From Pseudomonas taeanensis MS-3 (GTDB lineage: Bacteria; Pseudomonadota; Gammaproteobacteria; Pseudomonadales; Pseudomonadaceae): a stretch of 49,315 nt of DNA. The notes under the pieces are model-generated. The model did not search any database, was not told the DNA's origin, and saw nothing but the letters and a program-made list of their open reading frames with translations. The position numbers were made by a program, and so were the translations under genes. The stretch's first letter is position 1. Each line of letters starts with the position of its first letter. Positions 9,388-17,372 of this stretch are shown one piece after another. The stretch lies in NCBI RefSeq assembly GCF_000498575.2, contig NZ_AWSQ01000004.1, positions 1-49,315 of the forward strand, written 5' to 3'.

Positions 9388-10137
9388 TCAGTCTAGCTGT
9401 TCCATGATTTCGTCCGGAATTTCGGCATTGTGGTAGACGCTCTGCACGTCATCCAGATCCTCCAGCATATCGATCAGCTTGATGACTTTCTGCGCAACAT
9501 CCAGGTCGTCGATCGGCGAACTGATAGATGGAATCATCGCAATCTCGGCCTCATCGCCCTCGAACCCTGCGGCGGTCAGCGCTTCGTTTACCGAAATAAA
9601 ATCGGCGAACGAACTGAACACATCTATCGAACCGTCATCATTGACCACGACGTCATCGGCGCCGGCTTCCAGCGCCGCCTCCATCAAGGCATCCTCATCC
9701 ACGCCCGGGGCGAAGCTGATCTGACCCTTGCGGTCGAACATGTAGGCAACCGAACCGTCAGTACCGAGATTGCCACCACACTTACTGAACGCATGGCGGA
9801 CTGCGGCGGCAGTGCGATTGCGGTTATCGGTCATGGCCTCGACGATAATCGCCACGCCGCTTGGCGCATACCCTTCATAGCTGAGCTCTTCGACCTTGTC
9901 GCCGTCATCCGAACCCACCCCACGGGCAATGGCGCGATCAATGGTATCGCGCGTCATGTTGGCAGTCAGCGCCTTGTCGACCGCCAGACGCAGACGCGGG
10001 TTATCCGCTGGTATTCCACCGCCCTGACCTGCTGCAACTGTCAGTTCACGGATCAGCTTGGTGAAAATCTTGCCCTTTTTGGCGTCTTGACGCCCTTTGC
10101 GGTGCTTGATGTTCGCCCACTTAGAATGACCAGCCAT
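9388..10137 (-). CDS. yebC: YebC/PmpR family regulatory or translation-associated protein
   Basis: A member of the YebC/TACO1 family. The P. aeruginosa member PmpR has been reported as a repressor of the quinolone-signal gene pqsR. Other family members are reported to bind ribosomes and help translate proline-rich stretches, so the molecular role is not settled. The 249 residues begin with the family signature [14 protein letters not shown] and include [14 protein letters not shown] and the acidic C-terminal half ([15 protein letters not shown]). It lies between aspS and ruvCAB, the conserved arrangement in gammaproteobacteria. The gap to aspS (10138-10302) holds a structured repeat. Confidence 0.95.
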   Translation of the reverse strand: MAGHSKWANIKHRKGRQDAKKGKIFTKLIRELTVAAGQGGGIPADNPRLRLAVDKALTANMTRDTIDRAIARGVGSDDGDKVEELSYEGYAPSGVAIIVEAMTDNRNRTAAAVRHAFSKCGGNLGTDGSVAYMFDRKGQISFAPGVDEDALMEAALEAGADDVVVNDDGSIDVFSSFADFISVNEALTAAGFEGDEAEIAMIPSISSPIDDLDVAQKVIKLIDMLEDLDDVQSVYHNAEIPDEIMEQLD

Positions 10138-10196
10138 AACTCACTCCGTATTCCTCTCATTCATTTCGATCACAGATCGATCTGAAAACCGTCACA

Positions 10197-10297
10197 AGCG
10201 AAGGCTAGGCAAGGTGAAAGGAGACGAGAAAGCGGAGTTTGCCGTAGCAAATGAGCATTTCGAGTCTCTTTCCAACGCCGCATAGCCGAGCGCAGTA
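10197..10297. repeat. Intergenic structured repeat, copy A
   Basis: About 100 bases that resemble 35013-35113 and 38011-38162. Shared blocks are AGCGAAGG at the left, CGGAGTTT and AAATGAGCA in the middle, and AACGCCGCAT and CCGAGCGCAG at the right. The arms are imperfectly complementary: the outer GCG..GGCTA pairs with TAGCC..CGC, and GAGAC pairs with GTCTC. The centre is a hairpin, TTTGC (10238-10242) with GCAAA (10247-10251). It lies between aspS and yebC and would be in their shared transcript if they are cotranscribed. No terminator-type T run follows on either strand. Confidence 0.8.
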
Positions 10298-10302
10298 GGT
10301 TT

Positions 10303-12078
10303 TTATTCGGCTTTCGGCTGCTCGCGCAGACGGATATGCAACTCGCGCAACGCCTTGTTATCCACGCCCCCCGGCGCCTGAGTCATCACGCACGCGGCAC
10401 TCTGGGTTTTCGGGAAGGCGATCACTTCACGGATCGACTGAGCGCCAGTCATCAGCATCACCAGGCGATCCAGACCAAATGCCAGGCCCCCATGAGGTGG
10501 CGCACCGAACTTCAACGCATCGAGCAGGAAGCCGAACTTCTCTTCTTGCTCCGCCGCCTCGATACCGAGCAAGCGGAACACAGCCTGCTGCATCTCCTTG
10601 CGATGGATACGGATCGAACCACCGCCCAGCTCGGTGCCGTTCAGCACCATGTCGTAGGCACGCGACAGTGCGGTGCCTGGATTGGCTGCCAACTCTTCCG
10701 GGCTGCACTTGGGCGCAGTGAACGGGTGGTGCAGCGCGTTCAAGCTGCCGTCATCGCTCTCCTCGAACATCGGGAAGTCGACGACCCACATTGGCGCCCA
10801 CTCGCAGGTGAGCAAGTTGAGGTCGTGCCCCAGCTTGATGCGTAGTGCACCCAAAGCCTCGCTGACAATCTTGGCCTTGTCGGCACCGAAGAACACGATG
10901 TCGCCATCGACTGCGCCAACGCGATCGAGGATTACATTGAGGTTGTCCAGCGGGATGTTCTTGACGATCGGCGACTGCAGGCCCTCGACGCCATTGGCAC
11001 GCTCATTGACCTTGATATAAGCCAAGCCACGGGCGCCGTAGATACCGACGAACTTGGTGTAATCATCAATCTGCTTACGCGGCATGCTCGCGCCACCCGG
11101 CACGCGCAGTGCGGCGACGCGGGACTTCGGGTCATTGGCCGGGCCACTGAAGACCTTGAACTCAACATCCTTGAGCTGATCGGCAACGTCGATCAGTTCA
11201 AGCGGGATGCGCAGGTCCGGCTTGTCCGAGCCATAGCGGCGCATGGCTTCTTCATAGGCCATGTGCGGGAAGTCGGCGAACTCCACGTCCAACACTTCCT
11301 TGAACAGCTGACGAATCATCTTCTCGGTAATGCCCATGATCTCGCTTTCATCGAGAAAGCTGGTCTCGATGTCGATCTGGGTGAATTCCGGCTGACGGTC
11401 GGCACGCAGGTCTTCGTCACGGAAGCACTTCGCGATCTGGTAGTAGCGGTCGAAGCCAGCCACCATCAACAGCTGCTTGAACAGCTGCGGCGACTGCGGC
11501 AAGGCAAAGAAGCTGCCAGCGTGAGTGCGGCTCGGCACCAGATAGTCGCGCGCGCCCTCAGGAGTGGCGCGAGTCAGAATCGGCGTTTCCACATCGAGGA
11601 AGCCATTCTCGTCCAGGTAGCGACGAATGCTGGTGGTGATACTCGAACGCAGCTTCAGCTTGGCCGCCATTTCCGGGCGACGCAGATCAATGAAGCGGTA
11701 ACGCAGGCGAGTCTCTTCGCCGACGTCGGTGTATTCGTTGAGCGGGAATGGCGGAGTTTCCGCCTCGTTCAACACTTCCAGCGCATAACCCAGCACTTCG
11801 ATAGCGCCTGACGCCATGTTGGCGTTGCCGGCACCGGCCGGGCGCAGACGCACCTTACCGGTGATTTTGACCACGTATTCGCTGCGTACTTTATCCGCCG
11901 CGGCAAACGTCTCGGCACGATCCGGATCGAACACCACCTGGGCCAGACCTTCACGGTCGCGAATATCGAGGAAAATCACCCCGCCATGGTCACGACGGCG
12001 GTGAACCCAGCCGCAAAGAGTGATTTCCTGACCGTCCAGGCTTTCGTTCAGTTGGCCGCAATAGTGGCTGCGCATCAT
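10303..12078 (-). CDS. aspS: Aspartyl-tRNA synthetase AspS (probably Asp/Asn non-discriminating)
   Basis: A class II synthetase that charges tRNA-Asp. Pseudomonads lack asparaginyl-tRNA synthetase as far as I know, so this enzyme is expected also to make Asp-tRNA(Asn) for GatCAB to amidate; that is family knowledge, not visible here. The 591 residues have the bacterial layout: N-terminal OB anticodon domain ([13 protein letters not shown]), catalytic core with motif 2 [16 protein letters not shown] and motif 3 [13 protein letters not shown], and the GAD insertion between them. Two ATG codons in a row (12078 and 12075) could start it. The length equals the P. aeruginosa protein as I recall it. 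Confidence 0.97.
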   Translation of the reverse strand: MMRSHYCGQLNESLDGQEITLCGWVHRRRDHGGVIFLDIRDREGLAQVVFDPDRAETFAAADKVRSEYVVKITGKVRLRPAGAGNANMASGAIEVLGYALEVLNEAETPPFPLNEYTDVGEETRLRYRFIDLRRPEMAAKLKLRSSITTSIRRYLDENGFLDVETPILTRATPEGARDYLVPSRTHAGSFFALPQSPQLFKQLLMVAGFDRYYQIAKCFRDEDLRADRQPEFTQIDIETSFLDESEIMGITEKMIRQLFKEVLDVEFADFPHMAYEEAMRRYGSDKPDLRIPLELIDVADQLKDVEFKVFSGPANDPKSRVAALRVPGGASMPRKQIDDYTKFVGIYGARGLAYIKVNERANGVEGLQSPIVKNIPLDNLNVILDRVGAVDGDIVFFGADKAKIVSEALGALRIKLGHDLNLLTCEWAPMWVVDFPMFEESDDGSLNALHHPFTAPKCSPEELAANPGTALSRAYDMVLNGTELGGGSIRIHRKEMQQAVFRLLGIEAAEQEEKFGFLLDALKFGAPPHGGLAFGLDRLVMLMTGAQSIREVIAFPKTQSAACVMTQAPGGVDNKALRELHIRLREQPKAE

Positions 12079-12382
12079 GGTGGTAATCGCTTCTCTTGAG
12101 TCTTGAATTCATTGGGTCGCAAAAATGCGACGCTCGTGACCAGCTTCTCGGTGCGCCGACAGCCCACACACCGACTTAACAGGCAAGCGCGGCACTCCGG
12201 CAATTGCGCCATCCCACGGCCCTGCAATCGAGTAGCGAGGCGCTTGCGCCTGACAGCTACCAACCCGGGCACCGTGGCAAAGCGCGAGATTATATATGGT
12301 TAAGCCGCTACGTGCAGCCGCCGCCCCTCCCGCTTTCGACAGGCAGCCCTATACTCAGCGCTAAACCCTATGGAGAGCGGTT
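12079..12382. other. Divergent intergenic region between aspS and the Hpt/HD-GYP-like gene
   Basis: A spacer of 304 bases with no supported gene. It holds a perfect 6-bp hairpin with an AAAA loop (GTCGCA 12116-12121, TGCGAC 12126-12131) about 40 bases upstream of aspS, probably in its leader. GGAG sits seven bases before the ATG at 12383. Promoters for both directions must lie here, but I could not pick convincing -35/-10 pairs. The open frames across it have no recognisable protein content. Confidence 0.5.
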
Positions 12383-13501
12383 ATGAGTACACCTCACTGC
12401 GTCGAGCTGCCTAGCGAACTGCTCGAGGATTTTCGCCAAGAAGCCGCCGAGCAGTTCCAGCGCAGCGAACAACTGCTGATCGAACTGGAACACTCACCGG
12501 ACGACAGCGAACGCCTACACGACCTGTTTCGCCAAGTCCACACCCTCAAAGGCAATCTCGGCTATATCGGCCTCAGCACGCTGATGCCACTGCCCCAAGC
12601 GATCGAGGACGTACTGGCTTGCCTGCGCGAAACGCAGCTGCGCTTTGACAGCCTGCTCGGCGACATCCTCCTGCTCAGCCTCGACCACCTGAAAGAGCTG
12701 ATCGAGCAAGACCTCGGCGGCCGCGCCGCGCACCTCGACCCCAGTCAGCTCAGCGCGCTCAGCCAAGCCCTGAGCACACTAGCCTCCACACCTCCCGCGC
12801 GACAGACGGAAATCCGCCGCGCACTACTTCAACAACTCGACCCGAACACCCACCTACCGAAACCCACCCTCACAAACAACGCACAAACTACCGAATTGCT
12901 TGAGCGCTATGGCATCCAGCCCGATGCGGACCTGCTGTTTTTCATCGAACTCATGCAGGCCAGTGAACACCGCTCGCGATACTGGCATGGACGCGGCATG
13001 CGCCAGTTAGACCTGGCACTGGCCATCAACCAACTCGGCGACACAGCGGAACAACCTGCACAGCTGGCGGCGGCCATATGCCTGCACGACCTCGGAATGG
13101 CCTTTCTGCCCCTGGAAATGCTGCACAAGGAAGCCAGCCTCAGCAACGAAGAACGCCAACAGATGCAATCACACCCGCGCCTGGCTCACGATCTGTTAAA
13201 GCGCATACCTCATTGGCATACCGCCGCTGAAATCGTCCTGCAACACCAGGAACACGCTGACGGCAGCGGCTACCCGAAAGGCCTGCACGAGGCCGAGATC
13301 AGCCCAGGCGCTCTGATTCTCAACATAGTCGACACCTTCGACGCCCGCACCCACGAGCGCGCCCACCAGACCCTGAGCAAACGCCCATTGCTACGCGCCA
13401 TTCTGGAGATCAACGGACTGGCCGGCAGTCAGTTCAGCCCTCACTGGGTTGAAGTGTTCAACCGCACCCTACACCTGCAGCCTGAACTGGCTCACCGCTG
13501 A
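12383..13501 (+). CDS. Hpt domain fused to a degenerate HD-GYP domain
   Basis: The 372 residues combine two signalling modules. The N-terminal Hpt-like domain (about 10-135) has the phosphorelay motif QVHTLKGNLGYIG with His53 as the probable phospho-acceptor. The C-terminal HD-GYP-like domain (about 185-365) belongs to the cyclic-di-GMP phosphodiesterase fold. His235-Asp236 are present, but the usual HDxGK reads HDLGM. The second histidine of the HHExxDGxGYP motif is glutamine (HQEHADGSGYP, His288-Gln289-Glu290), although DGSGYP itself (293-298) is intact. Metal binding may therefore be reduced. There is no receiver domain and no membrane segment, so it presumably takes phosphate from a partner kinase. 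It starts at an ATG with GGAG seven bases upstream. No operon partner is evident. Confidence 0.85.
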   Translation: MSTPHCVELPSELLEDFRQEAAEQFQRSEQLLIELEHSPDDSERLHDLFRQVHTLKGNLGYIGLSTLMPLPQAIEDVLACLRETQLRFDSLLGDILLLSLDHLKELIEQDLGGRAAHLDPSQLSALSQALSTLASTPPARQTEIRRALLQQLDPNTHLPKPTLTNNAQTTELLERYGIQPDADLLFFIELMQASEHRSRYWHGRGMRQLDLALAINQLGDTAEQPAQLAAAICLHDLGMAFLPLEMLHKEASLSNEERQQMQSHPRLAHDLLKRIPHWHTAAEIVLQHQEHADGSGYPKGLHEAEISPGALILNIVDTFDARTHERAHQTLSKRPLLRAILEINGLAGSQFSPHWVEVFNRTLHLQPELAHR

Positions 13502-13738
13502 GCCTTTGCACCCAAAACTCTCGCCTCGCAAGGCTCGCCAGCCTGCCATTTGGCCGCAAACAATCGGCCCAGGTTCAAACCAAGGAGTTTTAATGCAGCC
13601 GCTTGCAAGCAAGCTATCGCCACCGGCGCGAACTCGGGCACTGGTCAGCCCCCGACGCACGATTGACCACAGAAGATTGCCAACAGCTCAATGCCGCCGA
13701 CCGAGCCGTCGCGCTCGCTCTTAGCCAAGGCCGAATGA
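13502..13738. other. Decayed-looking spacer before the dehydrogenase remnant
   Basis: About 240 bases with no intact gene. One plus-strand frame with no ATG at its start (13594-13759) reads protein-like, including LTTEDCQQLNAADRAVALAL, and ends at a TAA inside the next feature. I do not recognise it. It may be the tail of a second lost gene or a small unannotated protein starting at TTG 13663. Confidence 0.35.
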
Positions 13739-14023
13739 GTGGACCCTCGCACCCAATTGAGCATCAGTAATGCCGGCGTAGCGGTTTCTCAAACCATCGC
13801 AGAGCTTAGCTATACGGATTTCGAATGGCTGATGACTATCAACTCCTGGGTGCGGCACATGGCACCTACCCGCACCAACCCAGAGCAGACTGCCAAGGTC
13901 ATTGTCGACGGCATTAAAGCCAAGCGGCGGCGCATCCTGATCGCTAGTGATGCTCGACTGGATTCAGCGTGGCTGTCGACTTCCCACCCCAAGCCCCTGG
14001 CCAAACTCCTGCGCAAGAATTGA
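13739..14023 (+). pseudogene. Remnant of a short-chain dehydrogenase/reductase with a large internal deletion
   Basis: The 94-codon frame contains two pieces of a classical short-chain dehydrogenase. Residues 10-38 give the NAG motif of the Rossmann strand and following helix (SNAGVAVSQTIAELSYTDFE, then WLMTINSW, where intact enzymes read INFWGVVHGT). Residues 44-75 match the C-terminal tail (RTNPEQTAKVIVDGIKAKRRRILIASDAR). The roughly 130 residues that should lie between, including the catalytic Ser-Tyr-Lys, are missing, as is the N-terminal TGxxxGxG cofactor loop. The frame stays open across the junction. It cannot be an active dehydrogenase, though a short protein could still be made. The assignment is from recognising both ends, not from an alignment. 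Confidence 0.75.
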
Positions 14024-14156
14024 ACCCCAGCAAGCCAATAACTTCTAACAATGGCATTTATTGACACAAGCCAGGCTCAACTCCGACAAGAGCCATGCTA
14101 GCCTTTGTTCATCCAAGAGTTCGTCCAGACTCAAGCCACCTGAAAGGAGAAACGGT

Positions 14157-14627
14157 ATGGAAATCAATATTGGTATTGCCGAACAAGATCGCGCTGCCAT
14201 CGCCGAAGGCCTGTCCCGCTTACTCGCAGACACCTACACCCTGTACCTGAAAACTCATAACTTCCACTGGAACGTCACCGGCCCGATGTTCAACACCCTG
14301 CATCTGATGTTCGAAGGGCAGTACACCGAACTGGCGCTGGCGGTTGACCAAATCGCCGAACGTATCCGCGCCCTCGGCTTTCCGGCTCCCGGCACTTACG
14401 CCGCCTACGCACGCCTATCCTCCATAAAGGAAGAAGAAGGCGTACCGAGCGCACCGGACATGATCAAGCAACTGGTTCAAGGTCAGGAAGCGGTGGTTCG
14501 TACTGCCCGTGGAATTTTCCCACTACTGGAAAAGGTCAGCGACGAACCCACTGCCGACCTACTGACCCAGCGCATGCAGGTACACGAAAAGACCGCCTGG
14601 ATGCTGCGCAGCCTGCTCGACACTTGA
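14157..14627 (+). CDS. dps: Dps-family ferritin-like DNA-protection protein
   Basis: Dps proteins form 12-subunit shells that oxidise and store iron and protect DNA from peroxide. The 156 residues include the family core [14 protein letters not shown] and LHLMFEGQY. Ferroxidase ligands are visible as His37, His49, Glu53, Asp64 and Glu68 ([13 protein letters not shown]). The N-terminal tail is short and only mildly charged, so DNA binding is not obvious. The open frame runs 32 codons further upstream, but AAGGAG seven bases before the ATG at 14157 and homology fix the start there. P. aeruginosa has a Dps-like gene at the equivalent place near aspS. A terminator follows, so the gene is probably monocistronic. 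Confidence 0.93.
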   Translation: MEINIGIAEQDRAAIAEGLSRLLADTYTLYLKTHNFHWNVTGPMFNTLHLMFEGQYTELALAVDQIAERIRALGFPAPGTYAAYARLSSIKEEEGVPSAPDMIKQLVQGQEAVVRTARGIFPLLEKVSDEPTADLLTQRMQVHEKTAWMLRSLLDT

Positions 14628-14648
14628 AACACACGGTAACCAATACAC

Positions 14649-14676
14649 AAAGGCCCGTTCGCTCGGGCCTTTTGCT
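14649..14676 (+). terminator. Intrinsic terminator after the dps-like gene
   Basis: A perfect 9-bp stem AAAGGCCCG (14649-14657) and CGGGCCTTT (14664-14672) with a 6-base loop ends in TTTT. It begins 21 bases after the stop codon. Confidence 0.85.
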
Positions 14677-14736
14677 AGGCGTAGACGTGCGCTTGTTCTA
14701 TGCTCTGACCATTCGCAACTCGCCACAGTGACGTGC

Positions 14737-15804
14737 ATGAGCCTGGCAACCAAAGCCCCTAGCCTCCTAGAGCTGTACCCCGAAGACACCCGCGATGCGG
14801 CCGCCCTGTTAAAGCAGGCCGTACCCTTGATGGTGCGCCACAGCATTCCACCCAATCCGGTGCATTACGCCCTGTGGTACACCTACAGCAAGGGCCAGGA
14901 GCCGGGTCTTAACCGTCGCCTGGACAAAATCGTCAAGGACTTCGACAGCTTTCCAGCCGAAACCGCCGCCAAGCTATTTCGCGAGTACATCATTCGCGGC
15001 GAACTGGAGGAGGCACAGGCCAAGCAACAGCAAGTCATCAACCTGGTTGACGACATTGAAGGCGATGTTTCCCACAGTCTGGTTGGCAGTCGCAATTACC
15101 AACTCAGCCTGGAGCAGGGCCTGGCAGCACTGCAAGAACCACTCATGGATGACTTGCCCAGCGTATTGAGCGAGTTGCAGGAGAGCACTCAGCTGATGCA
15201 GGACCAGCAAGAGAAATTCCTCTACCGCCTACGCGCCGCGCAAGGCGAGATTCAACACCTACGCAGCCAGCTCGATCGCGCCCATGCAGCCGCAACCCTG
15301 GACAGCCTGACCCAGGTATTCAACCGACATGCCTTTACCCGCCTGCTGGAAAAGACCCTGAGCAACGACCACCAAGGTGTCGCCCTGGTCATGCTGGATA
15401 TCGATTACTTCAAGCAATTCAACGACCAGTACGGTCATCCACTGGGCGACCGCGTTTTACAGCACGTGGGTCAGCTACTGCGTGACCTGCTGCCACCTCG
15501 CGCGATGGCCGCTCGCTATGGCGGCGAAGAGTTCTGCATCATTCTGCGCGACTGCCCCGACCTTTCGATGGCCTACACCTACGCCGAAAAACTGCGTGAG
15601 AAAATTCAATCGCTGCGGATCAAGGTACGCCGCACCGACAAAGTGCTCGACAGTATCACTGCCTCTTTTGGCATAGCCCTCGCCGAGGCGGGGGACAACC
15701 TGGAAAGCCTGCTGACCCGCGCAGATGATGCGCTCTACCAAGCCAAGCACAACGGCCGCAACCAAGTACACCCAGAATCCCCCGAGACCGTGCTAAGCGC
15801 CTGA
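14737..15804 (+). CDS. GGDEF-domain diguanylate cyclase
   Basis: The protein probably makes cyclic-di-GMP from two GTP. The 355 residues have an N-terminal helical region without transmembrane segments (about 1-175), then a coiled stretch and a full GGDEF domain (about 185-345). That domain contains DSLTQVFNRHAF, MLDIDYFKQFNDQYGH and the active-site loop as GGEEF in ARYGGEEFCIILRD. GGEEF is a functional variant of GGDEF. I see no RxxD inhibitory site immediately before it. An in-frame GTG at 14728 is an alternative start three codons upstream; neither start has a clear ribosome site. It stands alone between two terminator-bounded units. Confidence 0.9.
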   Translation: MSLATKAPSLLELYPEDTRDAAALLKQAVPLMVRHSIPPNPVHYALWYTYSKGQEPGLNRRLDKIVKDFDSFPAETAAKLFREYIIRGELEEAQAKQQQVINLVDDIEGDVSHSLVGSRNYQLSLEQGLAALQEPLMDDLPSVLSELQESTQLMQDQQEKFLYRLRAAQGEIQHLRSQLDRAHAAATLDSLTQVFNRHAFTRLLEKTLSNDHQGVALVMLDIDYFKQFNDQYGHPLGDRVLQHVGQLLRDLLPPRAMAARYGGEEFCIILRDCPDLSMAYTYAEKLREKIQSLRIKVRRTDKVLDSITASFGIALAEAGDNLESLLTRADDALYQAKHNGRNQVHPESPETVLSA

Positions 15805-15970
15805 TTTGAGTAGCCCCCCGCTTTGCTGTTAAATACGCCCCGTGCATCCGACCCAAGTCTATGGGTCAGTGCATAGGCTGGTTCCGCGCAGCTCCAACGC
15901 CCTCTATTCATGGCACAGCATGCGAACCCGCTCGTCCTGGTGATCCTTTTAATAAGTGAGCTGATTAAAA

Positions 15971-16573
15971 ATGTTGAAAATCGTCCACCTTCTTACGGGC
16001 CTCGCCGCCCTGCTGCTGTCCATTGTGCCAAGCCTCGGAAATGACGCCCCATCACTTCTACAACAACCAAACGCCCTGGGCCTTACTCTATTTGGCCTGC
16101 TTAACTTGCTCCTGGCGCCGCAACTCCCCATCTGGCACGCCGGCTTGCGGCATCAACTGCAAATCCTGGTCTCTGTTCTACTGGTGCTGGGCACACTGCT
16201 CCAAGCTCTGATCCTTCTGGCCCCCATGCCCGTAATCGCTAACCAACCGGCCACCCTGCTCAGCCTGCTAACCGTACTCGCAGCCGTGCTACTTCACCTA
16301 GCCACCAACCTGCGCCTGCAGACTCGCAGCCGCGCCCCCACACAGAACACCACCAACCGTGAGACCGGCACGGTCAAGTGGTTCAACACCTCCAAGGGCT
16401 TCGGCTTCATTTCCCGTGATTCGGGCGACGATATTTTCGTGCACTTCCGCGCCATTCGCGGTGAAGGCCATCGAGTACTGGTCGAAGGTCAGCGCGTCGA
16501 ATTTTCCGTCATGCAGCGCGACAAAGGCCTGCAAGCGGAAGATGTAATTGCCGCCCTACCTTCCCGCCACTGA
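15971..16573 (+). CDS. Membrane protein with C-terminal cold-shock domain
   Basis: The 200-residue protein joins a hydrophobic N-terminal half to a cold-shock domain. Three to four membrane segments are apparent (about 3-22, 34-52, 60-85 and 92-112). From residue 131 the cold-shock fold reads [15 protein letters not shown] (RNP1 region) and DIFVHFRAI (RNP2). This would place a single-stranded nucleic-acid-binding domain at the cytoplasmic face of the inner membrane. P. aeruginosa has a comparable protein near slyX, as I recall. What it binds is unknown. The ribosome site is weak (AAGTGAG). The gene ends in a very strong two-way terminator. Confidence 0.88.
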   Translation: MLKIVHLLTGLAALLLSIVPSLGNDAPSLLQQPNALGLTLFGLLNLLLAPQLPIWHAGLRHQLQILVSVLLVLGTLLQALILLAPMPVIANQPATLLSLLTVLAAVLLHLATNLRLQTRSRAPTQNTTNRETGTVKWFNTSKGFGFISRDSGDDIFVHFRAIRGEGHRVLVEGQRVEFSVMQRDKGLQAEDVIAALPSRH

Positions 16574-16580
16574 CATTCGT

Positions 16581-16623
16581 CGCCGACTAAAAAGCCCGCA
16601 TTAAGCGGGCTTTTTAGTCGGCG
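16581..16623. terminator. Strong bidirectional terminator (19-bp perfect stem)
   Basis: Positions 16581-16599 and 16605-16623 are exact reverse complements of 19 bases each around a 5-base loop ATTAA. The inner part is AAAAAGCCCGC/GCGGGCTTTTT, which gives T runs in both directions. It lies between the convergent cold-shock-domain gene and slyX, and serves both. Confidence 0.92.
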
Positions 16624-16635
16624 GGTTATTAGCTG

Positions 16636-16842
16636 TTAATAATGAGGTGGCGGTGCCTCATCCTCAGTACTCTCGAGCTGCCCACTGATATCCTCCTGAC
16701 GCTTAGCCAAGGCTGCGACCTGAAGCTGCAAGCGCTCAAGTAAACGCTGCTGCACCACCAACTCGTCGTTGAGCGCTTGAATGGTGTCATCCTGAAAAGC
16801 CAGACGACTCTCCAGCTCAGTGACTCGCTCTTCCATACTCAC
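16636..16842 (-). CDS. slyX: SlyX family protein
   Basis: A small coiled-coil protein of unknown function, conserved in gammaproteobacteria. The 68 residues form one continuous amphipathic helix ([20 protein letters not shown] onward) and end in the family signature PPPHY. I choose the GTG at 16842, giving MSMEERV, because it matches the start of other SlyX proteins and GAGG lies eight bases upstream. A GTG three bases earlier and an ATG six bases later are possible. It begins four bases after the HIT gene's stop, so the two form an operon. Confidence 0.92.
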   Translation of the reverse strand: MSMEERVTELESRLAFQDDTIQALNDELVVQQRLLERLQLQVAALAKRQEDISGQLESTEDEAPPPHY

Positions 16843-16845
16843 CAC

Positions 16846-17271
16846 TTACACCTCGACAAAACAAAAATTCTCGGCCAGCACCAAGCGCAATTTGGCCTTG
16901 ATCGCCACCACCTGCTCATCACTATAGGGCTGCGCCGGCTGCTTACCCCAAACCGGCGCCGGCCAAGCGGCATCCTCCCGGCGACGAACCACCACATGCA
17001 TATGTAACTGACTGACTACATTACCCAGGGTCGCAACATTCATTTTATCGGCAGCAAAGGTGTCTTTGAGCACTTCCGCCAACTGCGTGGTTTCTTGCCA
17101 AAGTACCCGCTGATCGTCCGCATCAAGCTGGAACAGCTCACTGACATCTTCGCGCCGCGGCACCAGAATAAACCACGGGTAATGCGCGTCGTTCATCAGC
17201 AGCAGACGACACAACGGGAAGTCCCCAACGGGCACAGTGTCCTGCTGCAAACGCGAATCCAAAGCGAACAT
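16846..17271 (-). CDS. HIT-domain (histidine triad) nucleotide-binding protein
   Basis: HIT proteins hydrolyse or transfer nucleotides from phosphoanhydride or phosphoramidate substrates. From the ATG at 17271 (GGGAGG six bases upstream) the protein has 141 residues and begins MFALDSRLQQDT; the longer open frame upstream is Cys/Arg-rich and not protein-like for this family. The motif near the C-terminus is QLHMHVVVRR. Compared with the classical HxHxHxx, the first histidine is glutamine, while the central, nucleophilic histidine is kept. Pairing with slyX is conserved in Pseudomonas. Confidence 0.9.
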   Translation of the reverse strand: MFALDSRLQQDTVPVGDFPLCRLLLMNDAHYPWFILVPRREDVSELFQLDADDQRVLWQETTQLAEVLKDTFAADKMNVATLGNVVSQLHMHVVVRRREDAAWPAPVWGKQPAQPYSDEQVVAIKAKLRLVLAENFCFVEV

Positions 17272-17372
17272 ACCGTCCCTCCCGCTCGACCCATCAATAG
17301 AAGAAGCTTGGCGCCAAGAACCGCGAGGCCGATAGACCAAACAACAGGGAACAGGATACGCGAGAGCCGCAT
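17196..17372 (-). CDS. Possible small hydrophobic protein overlapping the HIT gene start
   Basis: A 58-codon frame begins with an ATG at 17372, preceded by GGGGTGAG, and encodes a basic start plus one hydrophobic helix (MRLSRILFPVVWSIGLAVLG, then AKLLLLM). The last 25 codons overlap the start of the HIT gene in another frame and are Cys-rich, which weakens the case. It could be a leader peptide, a small membrane protein or chance. Confidence 0.25.
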   Translation of the reverse strand: MRLSRILFPVVWSIGLAVLGAKLLLLMGRAGGTVCSLWIRVCSRTLCPLGTSRCVVCC

